Below the pieces are notes generated by a model. That model worked only from the letters and a program-made list of their open reading frames with translations. It ran no database searches and was not told where the DNA came from. The position numbers and the translations under genes were made by a program. DNA of 64,000 bases from Jacaranda mimosifolia (Eukaryota; Streptophyta; Magnoliopsida; Lamiales; Bignoniaceae), in NCBI GenBank assembly GCA_018894105.1, contig CM032133.1:12104501-12168500 (forward strand). Direction: 5' to 3'. Below, piece after piece: positions 46,401 to 57,424 of the stretch; the stretch's first letter is position 1, and every line of letters begins with the position of its first letter.

Positions 46401-48640
46401 AGCGGATTTTAGTATAAGGAAAAGATAAGTAGATTAAAATCGACAAAGATAAATAATATTCGTAGTGCTATGAGAGAAAAGATGAGTAGTCTGTCCAACA
46501 TTAAAGGTATGTTTCTTTCTATTATATTGTTAATTTGTACTCAATCTCACAATCAATTATAAATCTTATTTTATCTTTCTTTTATAGAATTATAGTTTGT
46601 AGGTCATTTATCTATCCTAAATTGTGTGTGATTTTCCCTCTGTTTAGTAAAGGCAGTATCCGAAACGAGGAAAGGACTGAAGAGACAAAACCAATCTGGA
46701 CCGTGTTGTTAGTGAACCATATGAGTTGAAAAGTAGAAATAGAGTAACCAGTCCTAGCCTATCATGAAATCTAATCTCATGAGCATGTCAAAGTGACTAA
46801 AGTTAAGATTGCCCTATAATTAGCTATTCAAGGAAGGTAGGTAAGTAAGAGGTAGATCTAAGGTATGAAATTCTTTGACTTTTTATTCATAGTGGATATA
46901 TACTTCCAACCTCCACCAACAAGTAGCATCAAGAGGCGATAGGTAGCTAATGCTATTTGGTCACCTCATAAGATTTGTTTGTAGCTAATATAGCTAATTA
47001 ATATCCTGTTTTCTTCCTTTTGATTGAAGACTAGAATCAACATGTGATTTGAGAGCGCATCTAGGAATCCTCTAGTAGTAGTAGTTAGGTTGGGTTGGTG
47101 AAATCTGAGAATCGATTGGCTATACAAAAGCTTCCCAATTAAATAGGGGAGAATTAGGGAATGAATCCATTCTCAGAATGGAATAACACTAGAATGCTGA
47201 GATATATTGGCATTATATTTTGCCTGAGGCTTCCTACCCACCCCTTGCCGATGGGATGTATGTTTTACTTCCTTTTAGGGTTTCAAGTAGTTGCGGGTGT
47301 TAACTAGCGTCTTTGTTTTCTGTCGAACCTCTCTTTAATTCATTTTAGTAAATAATAGAACCAAGAAAATTGGAAACTATCCAAATATGAGACTTTCTAC
47401 ACCAAAAACATTTTACTAAACGAAGGTGTTCATGCTTGGATAGCATCTCAAGATCAGCCTCTTGAAAATCAACTATTTCCTGGAAAGGTTCTACCATTTG
47501 TAAATGCTCTTTAAACTTTAGTTGTAGCTTGTCATGACCAAAAAATCACCAACTTGGTGGGCTGAACATGCTGGACAACAACATTTATACCCTCATAGCC
47601 CATACCAGATTAATTGTATTTTGGATCAGAGCAATGAACCTATTTGAAGTGGCTCATTTCATACCAGAGAAGCCTATGTATGAACAATGATTCATTTGAC
47701 TTTCCAATCTAGCTACTAAGAGGGTAGGTCTTGGGAAGAAGTTATAGATACTTCTCCATACTTTGTGTCTAGAGTATTTCATTTCCTCTGCAGTATTGGA
47801 CTTTGGCGGTATTTATCATGCACTTTTGGGATATAAAGCATTGGAAGAATCTTTTCCATTCTTTGATTATGTATGGAAAAATAGAAAGAAAATGACCACA
47901 ATTTGAGGTATCCACAACTTCTTGTTAGAGTAGATGCTTCTGTTTAGCTTGTGAAGGTTTATTTCAGGTTAGCAAGGATAAGGAAGCAAAGGTAGATAAC
48001 CCTATCATACCAAGAATCTTTCTCTTACTATAGAGCAATTTTGGCACTTGGCATATTTCGAAGATTTTTGCCTAATTTACTATTCGTTTGAGAAAGTTGT
48101 CAAAGGTCTTGTCTATAAAATGAGTTTATGTTAGAAAGTTTCACCTTCACGTTTACATTAGCGTAGAACATAAGCAATTGAATTAGAGTAGTAAGGCTAC
48201 GATGGGGCTTATTCATAAGTCATTTCTTTACTAATCTAGTGTCAAAATAGCATATTGTAGTTAAGCTTGTTGGCTGAAAAAGCACGTTTCCTGGTTTAAC
48301 CTAAGCTACCATGGCTACTATGTTTAGGGCTATCATACTAACAAAAAAATTATCCCAAAAGAAAGGATTTCGCTTCAAAGAAAGAGGTGGCCATCATGTG
48401 GAGCGCCCATAAAGCTTGGGAAATACCTTTTTTGAGCCGTCTACCTATCCATTACTCTTATTGATTCTCACATAAAGTGATTAGATAGACAAGTCTAGCT
48501 CACAAGTAATTGTAGAATGTCTTCCTCCAATTTATGCTGGCATGTAATACTAGTCAAGGTATGAACAATTTATCGAGATGGTATACGATAATCATTTAAT
48601 AGTGGACTAGCCCTAGCGACAAAAACAATTAATAGCTCTA
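46401..48640. other. No recognisable gene; unassigned intergenic DNA
   Basis: Moderate AT content, no ORF with recognisable motifs and no clear element termini. The style of some stretches raised the thought of organellar DNA insertion, but no known organellar gene could be read. Confidence 0.4.
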
Positions 48641-48854
48641 GAAGTACAAATATCAACAAATGACGTACAAAAGATCATCACATTAAATATAAATATCAAC
48701 TAATGAAGTATAAAAGATTAGCATATTAAGTACAAATATCAACCAATACAAATGAAGTACAAACAGATCAAGTACAAATACCAGCAAACTGAGTACAAAT
48801 ATCAACAAAGGAAATACAAATAAATTTAGCCCAAGTAACAGTACAAATATCAAC
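48641..48854. repeat. Degenerate short repeat array
   Basis: Six copies of a motif close to AAGTACAAATATCAAC occur at 48642, 48685, 48728, 48769, 48790 and 48839, with spacing of about 21-49 bases. They are all in the same orientation and interspersed with variable AT-rich DNA. Confidence 0.8.
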
Positions 48855-48930
48855 ATATTAGACACAATAATCAATAGTAAAATAAATACATAAAGTAGTT
48901 TTCAACACTTTATTCTGTTCTTGTTCTTTG

Positions 48931-49153
48931 TCATTTTTTCCACAAGGACGATAGATTTTTGTCACTTGTCTTCCGCGTTTGGCTGGTGTGGTGCTCGGGA
49001 GGTGACAAAATTTGTAGCTTTCTTTTTTGGCCTTCTATTATCTTGATTACGCACATTTGTAATAATTGATGACATGACATTTGCCACATTAATTTCAGAT
49101 TCCTCGAACTCTGCTCCATAAATTGGTGCATGATGCTTCATAAATTGGTGCAT
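48931..49153 (-). other. Short open frame of unknown nature
   Basis: A minus-strand frame of 63-66 codons with acidic and Lys/Arg-rich segments (EFEESEINVANV, RRPKKKA). Its start overlaps a tandem repeat of ATAAATTGGTGCATGA (49117 and 49139), which supplies the repeated MHQFM starts. I do not recognise a family; it may be a remnant of a larger gene or chance. Confidence 0.3.
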
Positions 49154-49362
49154 GAAGTTTTGTGGTAAAAGGGATTATGGGAGATGATATCGGTGTTTTG
49201 TTCGACTTTCTTCATCCAAACTATCTTGACCTCATCATCAATCTTTAAATCAGCTTCTTTTGCATTTTTTTCCTCTAAATCATCCACTTCTTTCTCTGCA
49301 TCATCCACAAATCTATGATAGTTTTTTCAATTTTTTTTGCTTTTGAAGAACTAATTAAAAAC

Positions 49363-49667
49363 GTGCCAAAATAGTGTGGGCAAATCACATCAAATTTCTT
49401 CAGATTTGAATTCGTTGGGCACCAAAAGAATCACTCCCTTTATATTTCCGTTGCCCAACGCTGAACCTCCCAAATGTCTGCAGCAGCCGCAAACCGCCGG
49501 TTCTCCGCGTGCCAAAATAGGGTGGCCAAATCAAATCAGATTTCTTTAGATTTGGATTCGTTGGGCACCAACAGAATCAGTTACTTTCTTCTCTTTTCAT
49601 TTCCGTTGTTGCCCATCACAGAACCTCCCAAATGTATATCCCAGCCGCAAACTGCCGGCTCTCTGCC
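49363..49667. repeat. 146-bp tandem duplication
   Basis: 49363-49508 (starting GTGCCAAAATAGTGTGGGCA) and 49509-49667 (starting GTGCCAAAATAGGGTGGCCA) are direct copies with small indels. Both contain TTGGATTCGTTGGGCACC-like and GAACCTCCCAAATGT segments and end in AGCCGCAAACYGCCGG. Confidence 0.88.
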
Positions 49668-49830
49668 CTCTCTTTTTCCGGCGGCGCCACTTCTTGTCAC
49701 TTGTTATCCTCCCACCGCCTTCTCTGCAAAATCCTCCGAGAGGATCTCAATCAAAATCCGGTTAAAGAAAAACCAAAGAAATTGAAGTGAATGTGAAGGT
49801 AGATCCGCCATCGAGGTACGCTGAAACTCT
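49474..49830 (+). other. 5'UTR/first-exon-like region
   Basis: GC content rises compared with surroundings, with CT-rich and CCG-rich stretches (TCTTTTTCCGGCGGCGCC near 49670). It is followed by GAGGTACG near 49815, a possible splice donor. This resembles a plant gene 5' end and precedes the exon fragments on the same strand. The 103-codon frame here is probably not a protein because it runs through the tandem duplication. Confidence 0.35.
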
Positions 49831-50102
49831 AGTACTCAATGGTTTTAGTTTGGTTCAATCTGTATTTCTTTGAATGAGAAGTACTGTTTGTTGAGAGTGG
49901 CTAATACTTAAGTGGGTTGCTAAGGCAACACGAATGTTTGGAACAAATTGTTTTATAAGTATCAGCGTGGTAAAACTTTCCTTTAGATTCTTCCTTGACT
50001 TGTCTTTACTCAACTAGTGTTTGCCATCTCCAGTGTGTATGAGCAAAGTTACTGTCCGTTTGATCTTAACTAGTCATAATTTCACGTTCTTTCTTTTGGC
50101 TC

Positions 50103-50309
50103 ATGAGATGGAGGTTTAAAGGGAGAACCATGATCTCTCCACAATGTTTTTACTGTAATTTTAGAGTAAATCAAATAATCAAAAGGACTACCTCACCTAA
50201 TGCATATGGTGGTGTGGGGGCCCCAGGGGCTTTACGCATGAGGGAATTGGACTTTGACATACTTAAATTTCCTCAAATTAGCTATTTGGCCACAGGAATC
50301 TGTACTTGA
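50103..50309 (+). other. Exon-like fragment of unknown gene
   Basis: The plus frame translates to SPNAYGGVGAPGALRMRELD and FDILKFPQISYLA, compositionally like real protein and unlike the surrounding AT-rich DNA. I do not recognise the family with certainty. It could be a captured exon or a remnant of a local gene. Confidence 0.4.
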
Positions 50310-51339
50310 AAATGTTAATTTCTCACATGAAATATCACATCTATCCTAATTCAATACAAAGGGTTTTTCGTGGACAGTTGATATGCTTTTTATGTTGCAG
50401 AATAACAGCATTTTGGTTGTCTGCATAGTCTTAACTAGTATAGAACATTTGACGGGAGACACATATAGCTAGTGTATGTTACTCATATGTTGTTGAGCAG
50501 CACAATGTTCTGAAAGAGTATAAGATAAAAGAAAGCGAAGGTTTGCCATACTGTTTCACTAGTAAAAGCTCTGGTATTTTTGTGCCAACAACACCTATAA
50601 AATTCCAATGTGACCTCTCTTTGCTATAATATTATCCACCATAAGCCGATTTATCTAGATATCAAAATGTTGTCTCCTTGAAATAATGTCAAAGCGCATG
50701 ATTTTGTATGTGCCACATACAGCCACAGTCATGTATCAAAAAAGTACATATGGTGATTATATATCCTTAAATGAAATGAGCTTAGCTGTTTAAACATCTG
50801 TATTGATGATGGAAAAGTAGAAATTTTAGTGCTCTTTTGTGGCGGGTTTGGACTAAGTAGATGATTAAGTATGTAGCTAAGCAGAAAACTGATTTAAGTA
50901 AAATCTACACATTCAGCGATTCTGAGATATATTTCAGGTTTTATGGTTGGAATTCTGGGGATAAAGCCAATCGATAATCTTGCATTTTGTATGTGCTGAT
51001 GGATGCTGGGTGATGGATGTATGAGCATATGGGAAAGAAACTTTTTTATTCCTTTCCAATATTTTTTATTAAGTGAAACTTACATGATAAAAGATAGGGC
51101 TTTTAAAGAATTTTGATAAGTAAAATAGTTGAGGGCTTTTAAAGAATTTGATTTATCTTATTCCCCCAGATTAATATGAAAATTGATTCTTTTTGATCAA
51201 TACTCAAGATCTTAACTTTTAATACTCTTAAAAATTATGATTCCCTGATTATTTTATCATTTTGTAAACAGATTAGCTAGTAGCTTATTTAGCGAGGTTG
51301 ATTTTTGAAATGAGAATATGGTTTGTGGAGTCTAAGAAT

Positions 51340-51610
51340 GTGAACTTTGCAGGTCCTCCTGCCCCTGGACTTTCTGTGTTTTTCAAGCACCTTGCGTCCT
51401 TGCCAAATGTTAACTTTAAGTAATGGAGGAACAACTGTGTCCGATGATATTTCGAAAATCTTACCATCATCATTGTCAAGCTTTTGGCGAATTTGCCAGC
51501 TGTTGAAGGTATCAATCTGAACTTCAGTTTCTCTAATCTTGCCCCTGTTCTCACTGAATCAAGTAGAGATCAGTTCAACAACATGATGTCTACTTTTGGA
51601 CTTAGTATTA
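51340..51610 (+). other. Exon-like fragment, unidentified
   Basis: Follows a TTTGCAG acceptor-like site at about 51345-51351. Short plus-strand frames read GPPAPGLSVFFKHLASLPNV, then NLPAVEGINLNFSFSNLAPV. Stops lie between them. The sequence is more coding-like than its flanks, but I cannot name a family. Confidence 0.35.
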
Positions 51611-52149
51611 CACTATTACTAGGTAACAGGAACTAGGATTTGTACATTCAAGCATGTTGGGTACTCTAATGAACTGTGGTGTTGAGGTTGCTCTTGCAGC
51701 AATCCATTTGACATTCACATTTAATCATTACTTCTGTTAGTTGATTTGTTTATAAAAGCTATAGGTTGTTCAAGGGTTGTTGATATCTATAACAAGCTTG
51801 GGACAATCCAGCTTGGGGGGCGAGCATTGGGGGGCTGGGTGTGGTAAATATTGAAGTCAATTCCTTATACGATTCTTGTTATCAAGAATTGTCTTGGGAA
51901 CTTGAAAACCTTAAATGTGAAGTTAGGATTAGAATTAAAACTAAACAAAGAAACACCTTAAGAGAGGTGAGTCACCCCAACCCTCCAATCCTTACATTAG
52001 ACCAAGTGATTTTCTTTTTTTTTTTTTTCTAAATTTTCTATATGTACAAAATATAACCCTGTACCAAAAAATTTATCAAATTCCCATTGAGCTATCTTAT
52101 GTTAACATTTTACCAATTACTCATGCTGAAATTTTTAGGCCCATCCCTC

Positions 52150-52735
52150 AATGCTGATTTCGTGATATTGATATGTCTGCTGTTAAGTATATCGAGAGGG
52201 GTGAACAGATGATTTCCTGTTTATGATTGCTCTCAATCGTGCTGCTTTATGTAGTTCTTTGTTGTCGCAGAATAATTTCATCTTATTGATGTTCTACGGT
52301 GTTAAGAGTTTTGTTTGGATTCTTTTAATTATTTAGTTCAAAATTTGAAATTGGCGTGGATTGAAGAGGAGGAGGATTGAGGTATTAGGAACTGTGACTT
52401 CTGTTTAGTTCTAGTGCATGGTGGTCTTGTTTATTTTAGTTGAGAAGTAGTAGGAAAATTAAGGAAGTTGGACATTTGAAATGAGTTTAGCAGTGTTTTT
52501 TTTTTTATTCCCCTTTCTGTTATAGATGGTATGTGATTTTGCCTGTATGCTTTATGTGATTTGGAGTTCTATTAGCAAGTCGAATGTTTTAGCTGTTCCT
52601 ATGACAGCTTGATATCAGCCTTTTAACTATTTCTTGTTCCTAACATACGCATCAGATGGATGAAAATCTGCAGCAAGAAATCATTAACCTCAGGTCTCTT
52701 AGGCATCGCAATATTGTTTGATTTAAGGAGGTAAA
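52150..52735 (+). pseudogene. SnRK2-like protein kinase exon fragments
   Basis: Two adjoining exon pieces match the N-lobe of plant SnRK2 kinases. At about 52171-52206 SAVKYIERGEQ carries the ATP-binding Lys of VAVKYIERG. After an intron, 52655-52731 gives MDENLQQEIINLRSLRHRNI, then V, a TGA stop and FKE, matching [20 protein letters not shown]...RFKE. The conserved splice position after FKE is kept (GAGGTAAAT at 52730). The rest of the kinase (HRD, DFG) is absent. The in-frame stop and missing exons make it a pseudogene fragment; the retained intron argues against retroposition. Confidence 0.82.
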
Positions 52736-52889
52736 TTCATTTCCAAAATTCATCATATTTTGCAGCATTTAATTGAGGTCATATTGACGCCAGCGCATTT
52801 GTCCAGCACTTAATTTTACCTCATTTTAGAGGAATCCCATTTTACTTAATGATTGATTGCATTAAAATTTTTTTTCTAGCATTTACTCT

Positions 52890-53290
52890 CAGAGCTATTT
52901 GGGCCATCACCTTTGAGCCTGCTCTAACCAAAGCCTTTGAAAGTGACTTCAATGGAATAGCCAGCAGGCTGCAGACAGGGCAAACAGAGAAGCTCCTGCT
53001 GGATTATCTGCGAATGTAAAAGAAAACTGCACAAGGCAAAAAATGTGGCTAAGATCAAAGTTGTGGTATGTTGAAAAGCTTAGGGAGGTCTTTATATCAC
53101 TATAGATTATCTGCAATGCCCTTTTATATTAGTGTGGTGGCTAGTGACAATACAAAAATAAATGTGTATTGTTCTTCTGAATTCAGGTGCGTAAGAGGCG
53201 TCTGAACAAGAAAGAAATCATTTGCAAAGAGGATGACATTGTGTGGTGTAAGATGATGCTTATTTAAGCGTGAAGCCAAGTTAAAGGTTT
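52890..53290 (+). pseudogene. Kinesin-13 exon fragments
   Basis: 52905-53059 in shifting frames reads ITFEPALTKAF, ESDFNGI, QTGQTE, APAGLSAN, then NVAKIKVV followed by a GT donor. After a short intron, 53187-53288 reads VRKRRLNKKEII-KEDDIV, then diverged residues, then EAKLK before GTTTGG. This is the segment just before and at the start of the motor domain of plant kinesin-13 (typically AKIKVVVRKRPLNKKE). At least three frameshifts and a stop are present. No P-loop, switch or later motor exons are seen, so only two partial exons survive. Confidence 0.82.
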
Positions 53291-53467
53291 GGAAACATTT
53301 TACCATCATGAAGCAGTCTTATACTTGCCTATTGATTTGTAGAGATTGATTAGTTATGAAGTTGAATAAATTGTTTTCTGGTACTTCTGGAAATAACATT
53401 AAGAATCACATTCATAGTTATTAAAGGCGAGGCAAGGTGAAAGGCAGGCGAAGAAAAGGAGGACGTG

Positions 53468-53590
53468 AAAATGGAACAAAAGCTCTATCTTTTGGTGCGA
53501 TGTGATGGTGTGGATCCCACTTTGAAATACTATATCAAGTATTCAGAGTTAACAGAGAAGATAGCTTCTCTTGAGATTGAGATTCAGGTA
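53468..53590 (+). other. Exon-like fragment KLYLLV (copy 1), unidentified
   Basis: The open frame gives KLYLLVRCDGVDPTLKYYIK and YSELTEKIASLEIEIQ, ending at a GTATTT donor-like site. It is duplicated at 57695-57806 with two stops. It looks like a genuine exon ending in a coiled-coil-like segment, but I cannot identify its parent. Confidence 0.5.
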
Positions 53591-54194
53591 TTTTCTTTAT
53601 CTATTTTTTGTTGCAGAAGTTTTTCCATGCTTTCCACTTATTTTCTAATTTTTTTTTTCTTAGTCATACTTTTGTGGGTCTATGCCTTAAAGTTTTCACA
53701 TATGTAAATGACCTCTTCCCATTATCTGCCATTAGGTAGTTTGTCAATGTTTGCTCTAATGGTGGTATCTTTAATCTATAATTGATTGTATCTATCTTTG
53801 TTTTTAAGTGTTCAAATGTGTAGATGACCTCTTTCCATTATCTGCCATTACGTAGTTTGTCAATGTTTGCTTTAGTGGCATTCTCTCTGTAAGTGATTGC
53901 ATCTACCATAGTTATACCTGTGATTCTTCTCCTTGTAAAGCTGAGAGCATTTGTGAATCCAATTATCTTTAGGGCTTGTGGCATTTAATTCAGTTATCAA
54001 GAGTTTCCCTTTCCGAATGGACACGCATAACTGCTATTTAATGTTGTTCGTGTCTCTTTTAATTATATGCGGTGACTGATTTCTATAAATTCATACGGTA
54101 ACCACTCTTTTCTCAATGATGTCCATTATTTTGGCTTTTCACTTTGAATATTTGGTATTCTTAACGTCATGTCTTCTTTCCTTTACATATGCAT

Positions 54195-54285
54195 AGTTAT
54201 TGAAGGCCAGAGGTGTGAGGCGGGCAGGAGGTACTTTTTTAGGCAAGTGGTGGACAACCAAAAGGCAAACATGGCGACAATGAAG
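54195..54285 (+). repeat. GGCGAG-type purine-rich motif
   Basis: Reads TTATTGAAGGCCAGAGGTGT, then GAGGCGGGCAGGAGGTAC and CCAAAAGGCAAACATGGCGA. Related copies lie at 53416-53460, 57591-57690 and 58328-58385. Three of the four begin after CATAGTTATTAAA- or TTGAAGG-like sequence, suggesting a small dispersed element rather than coding DNA. Confidence 0.65.
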
Positions 54286-54550
54286 GGAAAAAAAAAAATA
54301 GAAAACAAAAAATGAAAAAAAAAAGAAAAAACAGGAAAAAAAAGGTACCAAAAATAGGAAAGCAAAAAGGAGGAAACAAAAAAGGAACAGAAGAAAAACA
54401 GAAAAATACAAAAAGAGAAAAAAAAAAAAAACAGAAAAAATAAACTACAAGGAAGAAGAAACTGAAAAAAAGATTAAGAAATAAGAAAATAGGGAGGAGA
54501 AAAGAAAGACGGGGGAAAAAAGCAGAGAAAGAACAAAAACAAAAACTAGC
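54286..54550. repeat. A-rich low-complexity tract (copy 1)
   Basis: Roughly 260 bp of A-runs broken by G and C (AGAAAAAACAGGAAAAAAAA-like). The copy 2 equivalent is 58385-58680. Its reverse complement gives Phe/Ser-rich open frames that are not credible proteins. Confidence 0.85.
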
Positions 54551-54939
54551 AAAAACTTAACTTGTCACTGAAGTCTGTTGGAGTTGCCGATGATGGTGAG
54601 GAGCTTAAGCAGCGGCAGTAGTAGACAACAGTGTTGCGCTGGGGCCAGAGGTTAGTACTCTTGTTCTCCTTGGTAGCTTTTTATTCAACTTTAGGATTTG
54701 TTGTCTTTTCATTTTATAGATGCTACTTCTGAAATTTGCGATCCTTGTAGTAGCATAAGAAGTTTGGGGTCTTTTTCTTCATAAAACTATCTGAAGCTTT
54801 CAATTTCTAAATATGATTGATGTGATAGATTTATTATCGTCAGGTTGTTATGTTGATCATCTAATCGAGACACTCTATGTGGTCTTTGTCAAATTTATTC
54901 TTGAGCTCGATTGACTTTGCTAGGTAAGCTGGTTGTGGT

Positions 54940-55930
54940 AGCTTGCTGTTTTATCAAGCAACAACATGCCACTTTCAAATGCATGTGGCGACAAAAGGTA
55001 CGTTCTATCTATAGTTCATATGAAGTACCTTAGTTGATGCCACTGTTCTTTCTGCAACTTGCTGTATTAAGAACGTTTAGAACAACCCTCTGAATACTTC
55101 AAAATATTTTTGTTGTTCTATTCATTTAGAAATCCTTTCCGACTTTCAGAAATCTAAGGCGCATAAGTACTCATTTGGCTGTCCTGATTGATTGAACTTG
55201 CACAACTTTAGCTTATTTTTGTTCAAACATCTAGGCAGAATATGCTTGACGCAAACCTTCTTGGAAACAATGAAGAGATTGTTTTGGCAGGAATTGTGTT
55301 GCACCACTATGGTGTTACTAAAGAAATGAGACAGTTAGCGGATGAGAACTTAAGGTTAATTAGAACAACTTAGATGGATCTCTCTGCCTTCCATTGGCAA
55401 GAAGATAGGCAAGGAACCGTTAAAAATCCTACTTTGGCATATTGATGATATATGTACATTGGTAGCTACAGATATTATACTACTTGGGTCTAGCTTTTTT
55501 TATACTTGATTATGTTCTTAAACTTTTCAAATAAAATTACTTCCTAATGAGAGAAATAAGTTTTAAATTTCAGTGTAGAAATATGCTTGAAAGAACTTAA
55601 ATTTGGGCCTCTGTAATGTTTTGCAGGCTCATATTGTTGGAGAGAGTTATTCTTCTCTACAATAAAGAAAGTTATCAAGTAATTTGGATGAGAATGATAA
55701 AGAAAACGAAAATGAACTTGAGTCTCATTTTGAGGATGTCCACAAGGAAAACATATAAGCACATCCTTTGTACATTTCAGAGTGTTGGATCTCTGAATTA
55801 TGGTTGTTGTGCTATTAGAGGAGTCATTAAAGAATATGAAAGAAGATCCTATTTGAAAAAGATATAGATCATCTGGATTTGGACCTCATCTGTGAGGATG
55901 TAATCGGAACAATTTAGCCTGCTGTAAGTT
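54940..55930 (+). other. Unidentified exon-like fragments (copy 1)
   Basis: Three pieces are flanked by splice-like signals. 54951-55012 reads IKQQHATFKCMWRQK before GTACG. 55234-55360 reads NMLDANLLGNNEEIVLAGIV to TKEMRQLADENLRLI. 55626-55925 in one frame reads NLDENDKENENELESHFEDV and then EKDIDHLDLDLICEDVIG. All three recur in copy 2 with different lesions. The acidic piece is coding-like, but I cannot assign a family. Stops and frameshifts interrupt each. Confidence 0.45.
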
Positions 55931-55987
55931 GTTTATTGTAAATTTTCAAATTCACTCTGCAATGAATTTGGTTGACCTGATTGTGTC

Positions 55988-55989
<2 letters not shown>

Positions 55990-56026
<37 letters not shown>

Positions 56027-56030
56027 TTTC
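55990..56030. repeat. TA microsatellite plus T tract (copy 1)
   Basis: TGTGTGTATATATATA... is followed by a run of T, just upstream of a CAG acceptor. The copy 2 equivalent is at 59965-60009. Confidence 0.9.
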
Positions 56031-56037
56031 TTTTCAG

Positions 56038-56195
56038 GGGGAGGTCCTATGTGCTCTGATGACATATTATTATAACTTGATCCCCAAATACGTGGGTAGT
56101 GGAAGCAGTTTGGTCCATGGATACTATAGACAACCTTTCTGAGAGCCTCCTGTAATGTTTCTTGTGGGGGCTAGCCAAGGTCCATTTCATATCTG
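56038..56195 (+). other. Exon-like fragment GEVLCAL (copy 1), unidentified
   Basis: Between a TTTTCAG acceptor and a GTGAG donor, reading GEVLCALMTYYYNLIPKYVG, SGSSLVHGYYRQPF, a stop, then EPPVMFLVGASQG. The duplicate at 60013-60170 has the same TGA. Coding-like with good splice sites, family unknown to me; the shared stop pre-dates the duplication. Confidence 0.5.
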
Positions 56196-56339
56196 GTGAG
56201 TTACGTAGTTGATTACTTTAAAAAAAACTCCGGAATTAGGACCTAAAAAGTAATACCTTGTTTAAGCTGCAGCAGAAGATTTTCTTTATGATTGCATGAC
56301 TCAATTCTCTTCCCTTTTAGTAAAAACTATATTAATATA

Positions 56340-57424
56340 TTGAAAGATGATGCTGTTACGTGATAGAGTTTTCTTGAGGAGAGTTGTTTGCTGATGTGTT
56401 TGCTACATCATCAATCAACTGCTGAAGTTGATCTTATGGTTTCTTTTTGAATGGTAAGTGTTGGTCATGGAAATAATCGTAACTAACACGATAATTGCTA
56501 TTTCAAATGGAATTGGAAAAGTCATAGGCTTCTAATGCATCATGATCATTCTGATATTGACAAACGTCCCAATGATGTTATGAAAAGTTCAATATCTCAA
56601 TAGAGATGGCATTGTTTTATACCTATGTGGCGTGTTAAGGAACATATGCCATTCCTGATCAGAAATCTTCAAGAGATAAACTACGAAAAAAATTCTTTAC
56701 ACCACATTTTCATCAAGAAGCTGAATGCAGCTCTCTTTCAAGCAGGCATCTCAGATGTTATATGCTCAAATATCTGGGTTCTTTAGCATTAAATACAACA
56801 TGAATTAAGTTTGAGATTTTGATCTGTAAAAGTAATAGTGTGTTGTTATGGCTATTTATTCTTGCATGTTTCTTATTTATTAAAACATTCTTTTTAAAGA
56901 TTAAACTATTCAACAACTACTTGTTTAATTTGCTAGGTGAATGTAATAGAATCTCAATGGAGTGTTTTGCAAGCTCATATTCAGAATTATCTAGATTTTT
57001 ACGGAACTGGTTGGCTTCCACCAAGAGTAAGTCATGTGGATGATTTCAGTCTCGTTCTCGCTTTCTTTTAACTAATGATGCCGTTGTTCTTGCAATTCAG
57101 TTATAAAGTCGATGGTTCTTGAAGTCTGATTTTAATGTATAAAGATGTTAAAAGTCTTTTGCTTCTCGCTTCCATTTTAAGTTTAGTTATGGATCTTACC
57201 TATAAACTCTATCTACGTTCTCTATTGGTGTCCACTTCTGAGCTCGAAGAAGTAGCTGATGATTGTGTCCTCAGAGTACTGCATTTGTTTTTGTTTGGCT
57301 TGACTGTTACTGCAGTATAAAGATTTTGTTCACTCTATTCTACGCCTGCAGGTGTTTATCTGCACTAATTTCACAATCTTTCCTGGAAATCGGTTCTGTT
57401 TTGCGCATTCTGGATGGCATAATG
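56340..57424 (+). pseudogene. Gamma-tubulin complex component 4 (GCP4) pseudogene, copy 1
   Basis: GCP4 caps gamma-tubulin assemblies for microtubule nucleation. Exon pieces in order: 56370-56445 (FLEESCLLMC, then QSTAEVDLMVSF and a stop); 56505-56690 (QMELEKS, DKRPNDVMKSSIS, MWRVKEHMPFLIRNL); 56937-57026 (VNVIESQWSVLQAHIQN, then a 1-base frameshift, then TELVGFHQ); and 57352-57424 (LSALISQSFLEIGSVLRILD then GIMK). Intron positions, including the split Glu codon after GFHQ, are intact, so it derives from genomic DNA. Exons between the first two pieces are deleted. The last exon is fused to kinesin-13 sequence. Confidence 0.87.

Noticed and set aside
46401..48640. Possible organellar DNA insertion
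   Set aside because: Some stretches have an organelle-like feel, but no organellar gene or tRNA could be read; a database search is needed before claiming it.
48641..48854. CRISPR-like repeat array
   Set aside because: Repeats are short, degenerate and unevenly spaced, and the context is a plant nuclear genome.
49474..49785. 103-codon frame starting MSAAAANRRF as a real gene
   Set aside because: It crosses the 146-bp tandem duplication, whose units are out of frame with each other, and shows no recognisable domain.
54139..54411. Minus-strand Phe-rich, membrane-like open frame
   Set aside because: It is the reverse complement of an A-rich low-complexity tract; the hydrophobic look comes from TTT/TTC codons.
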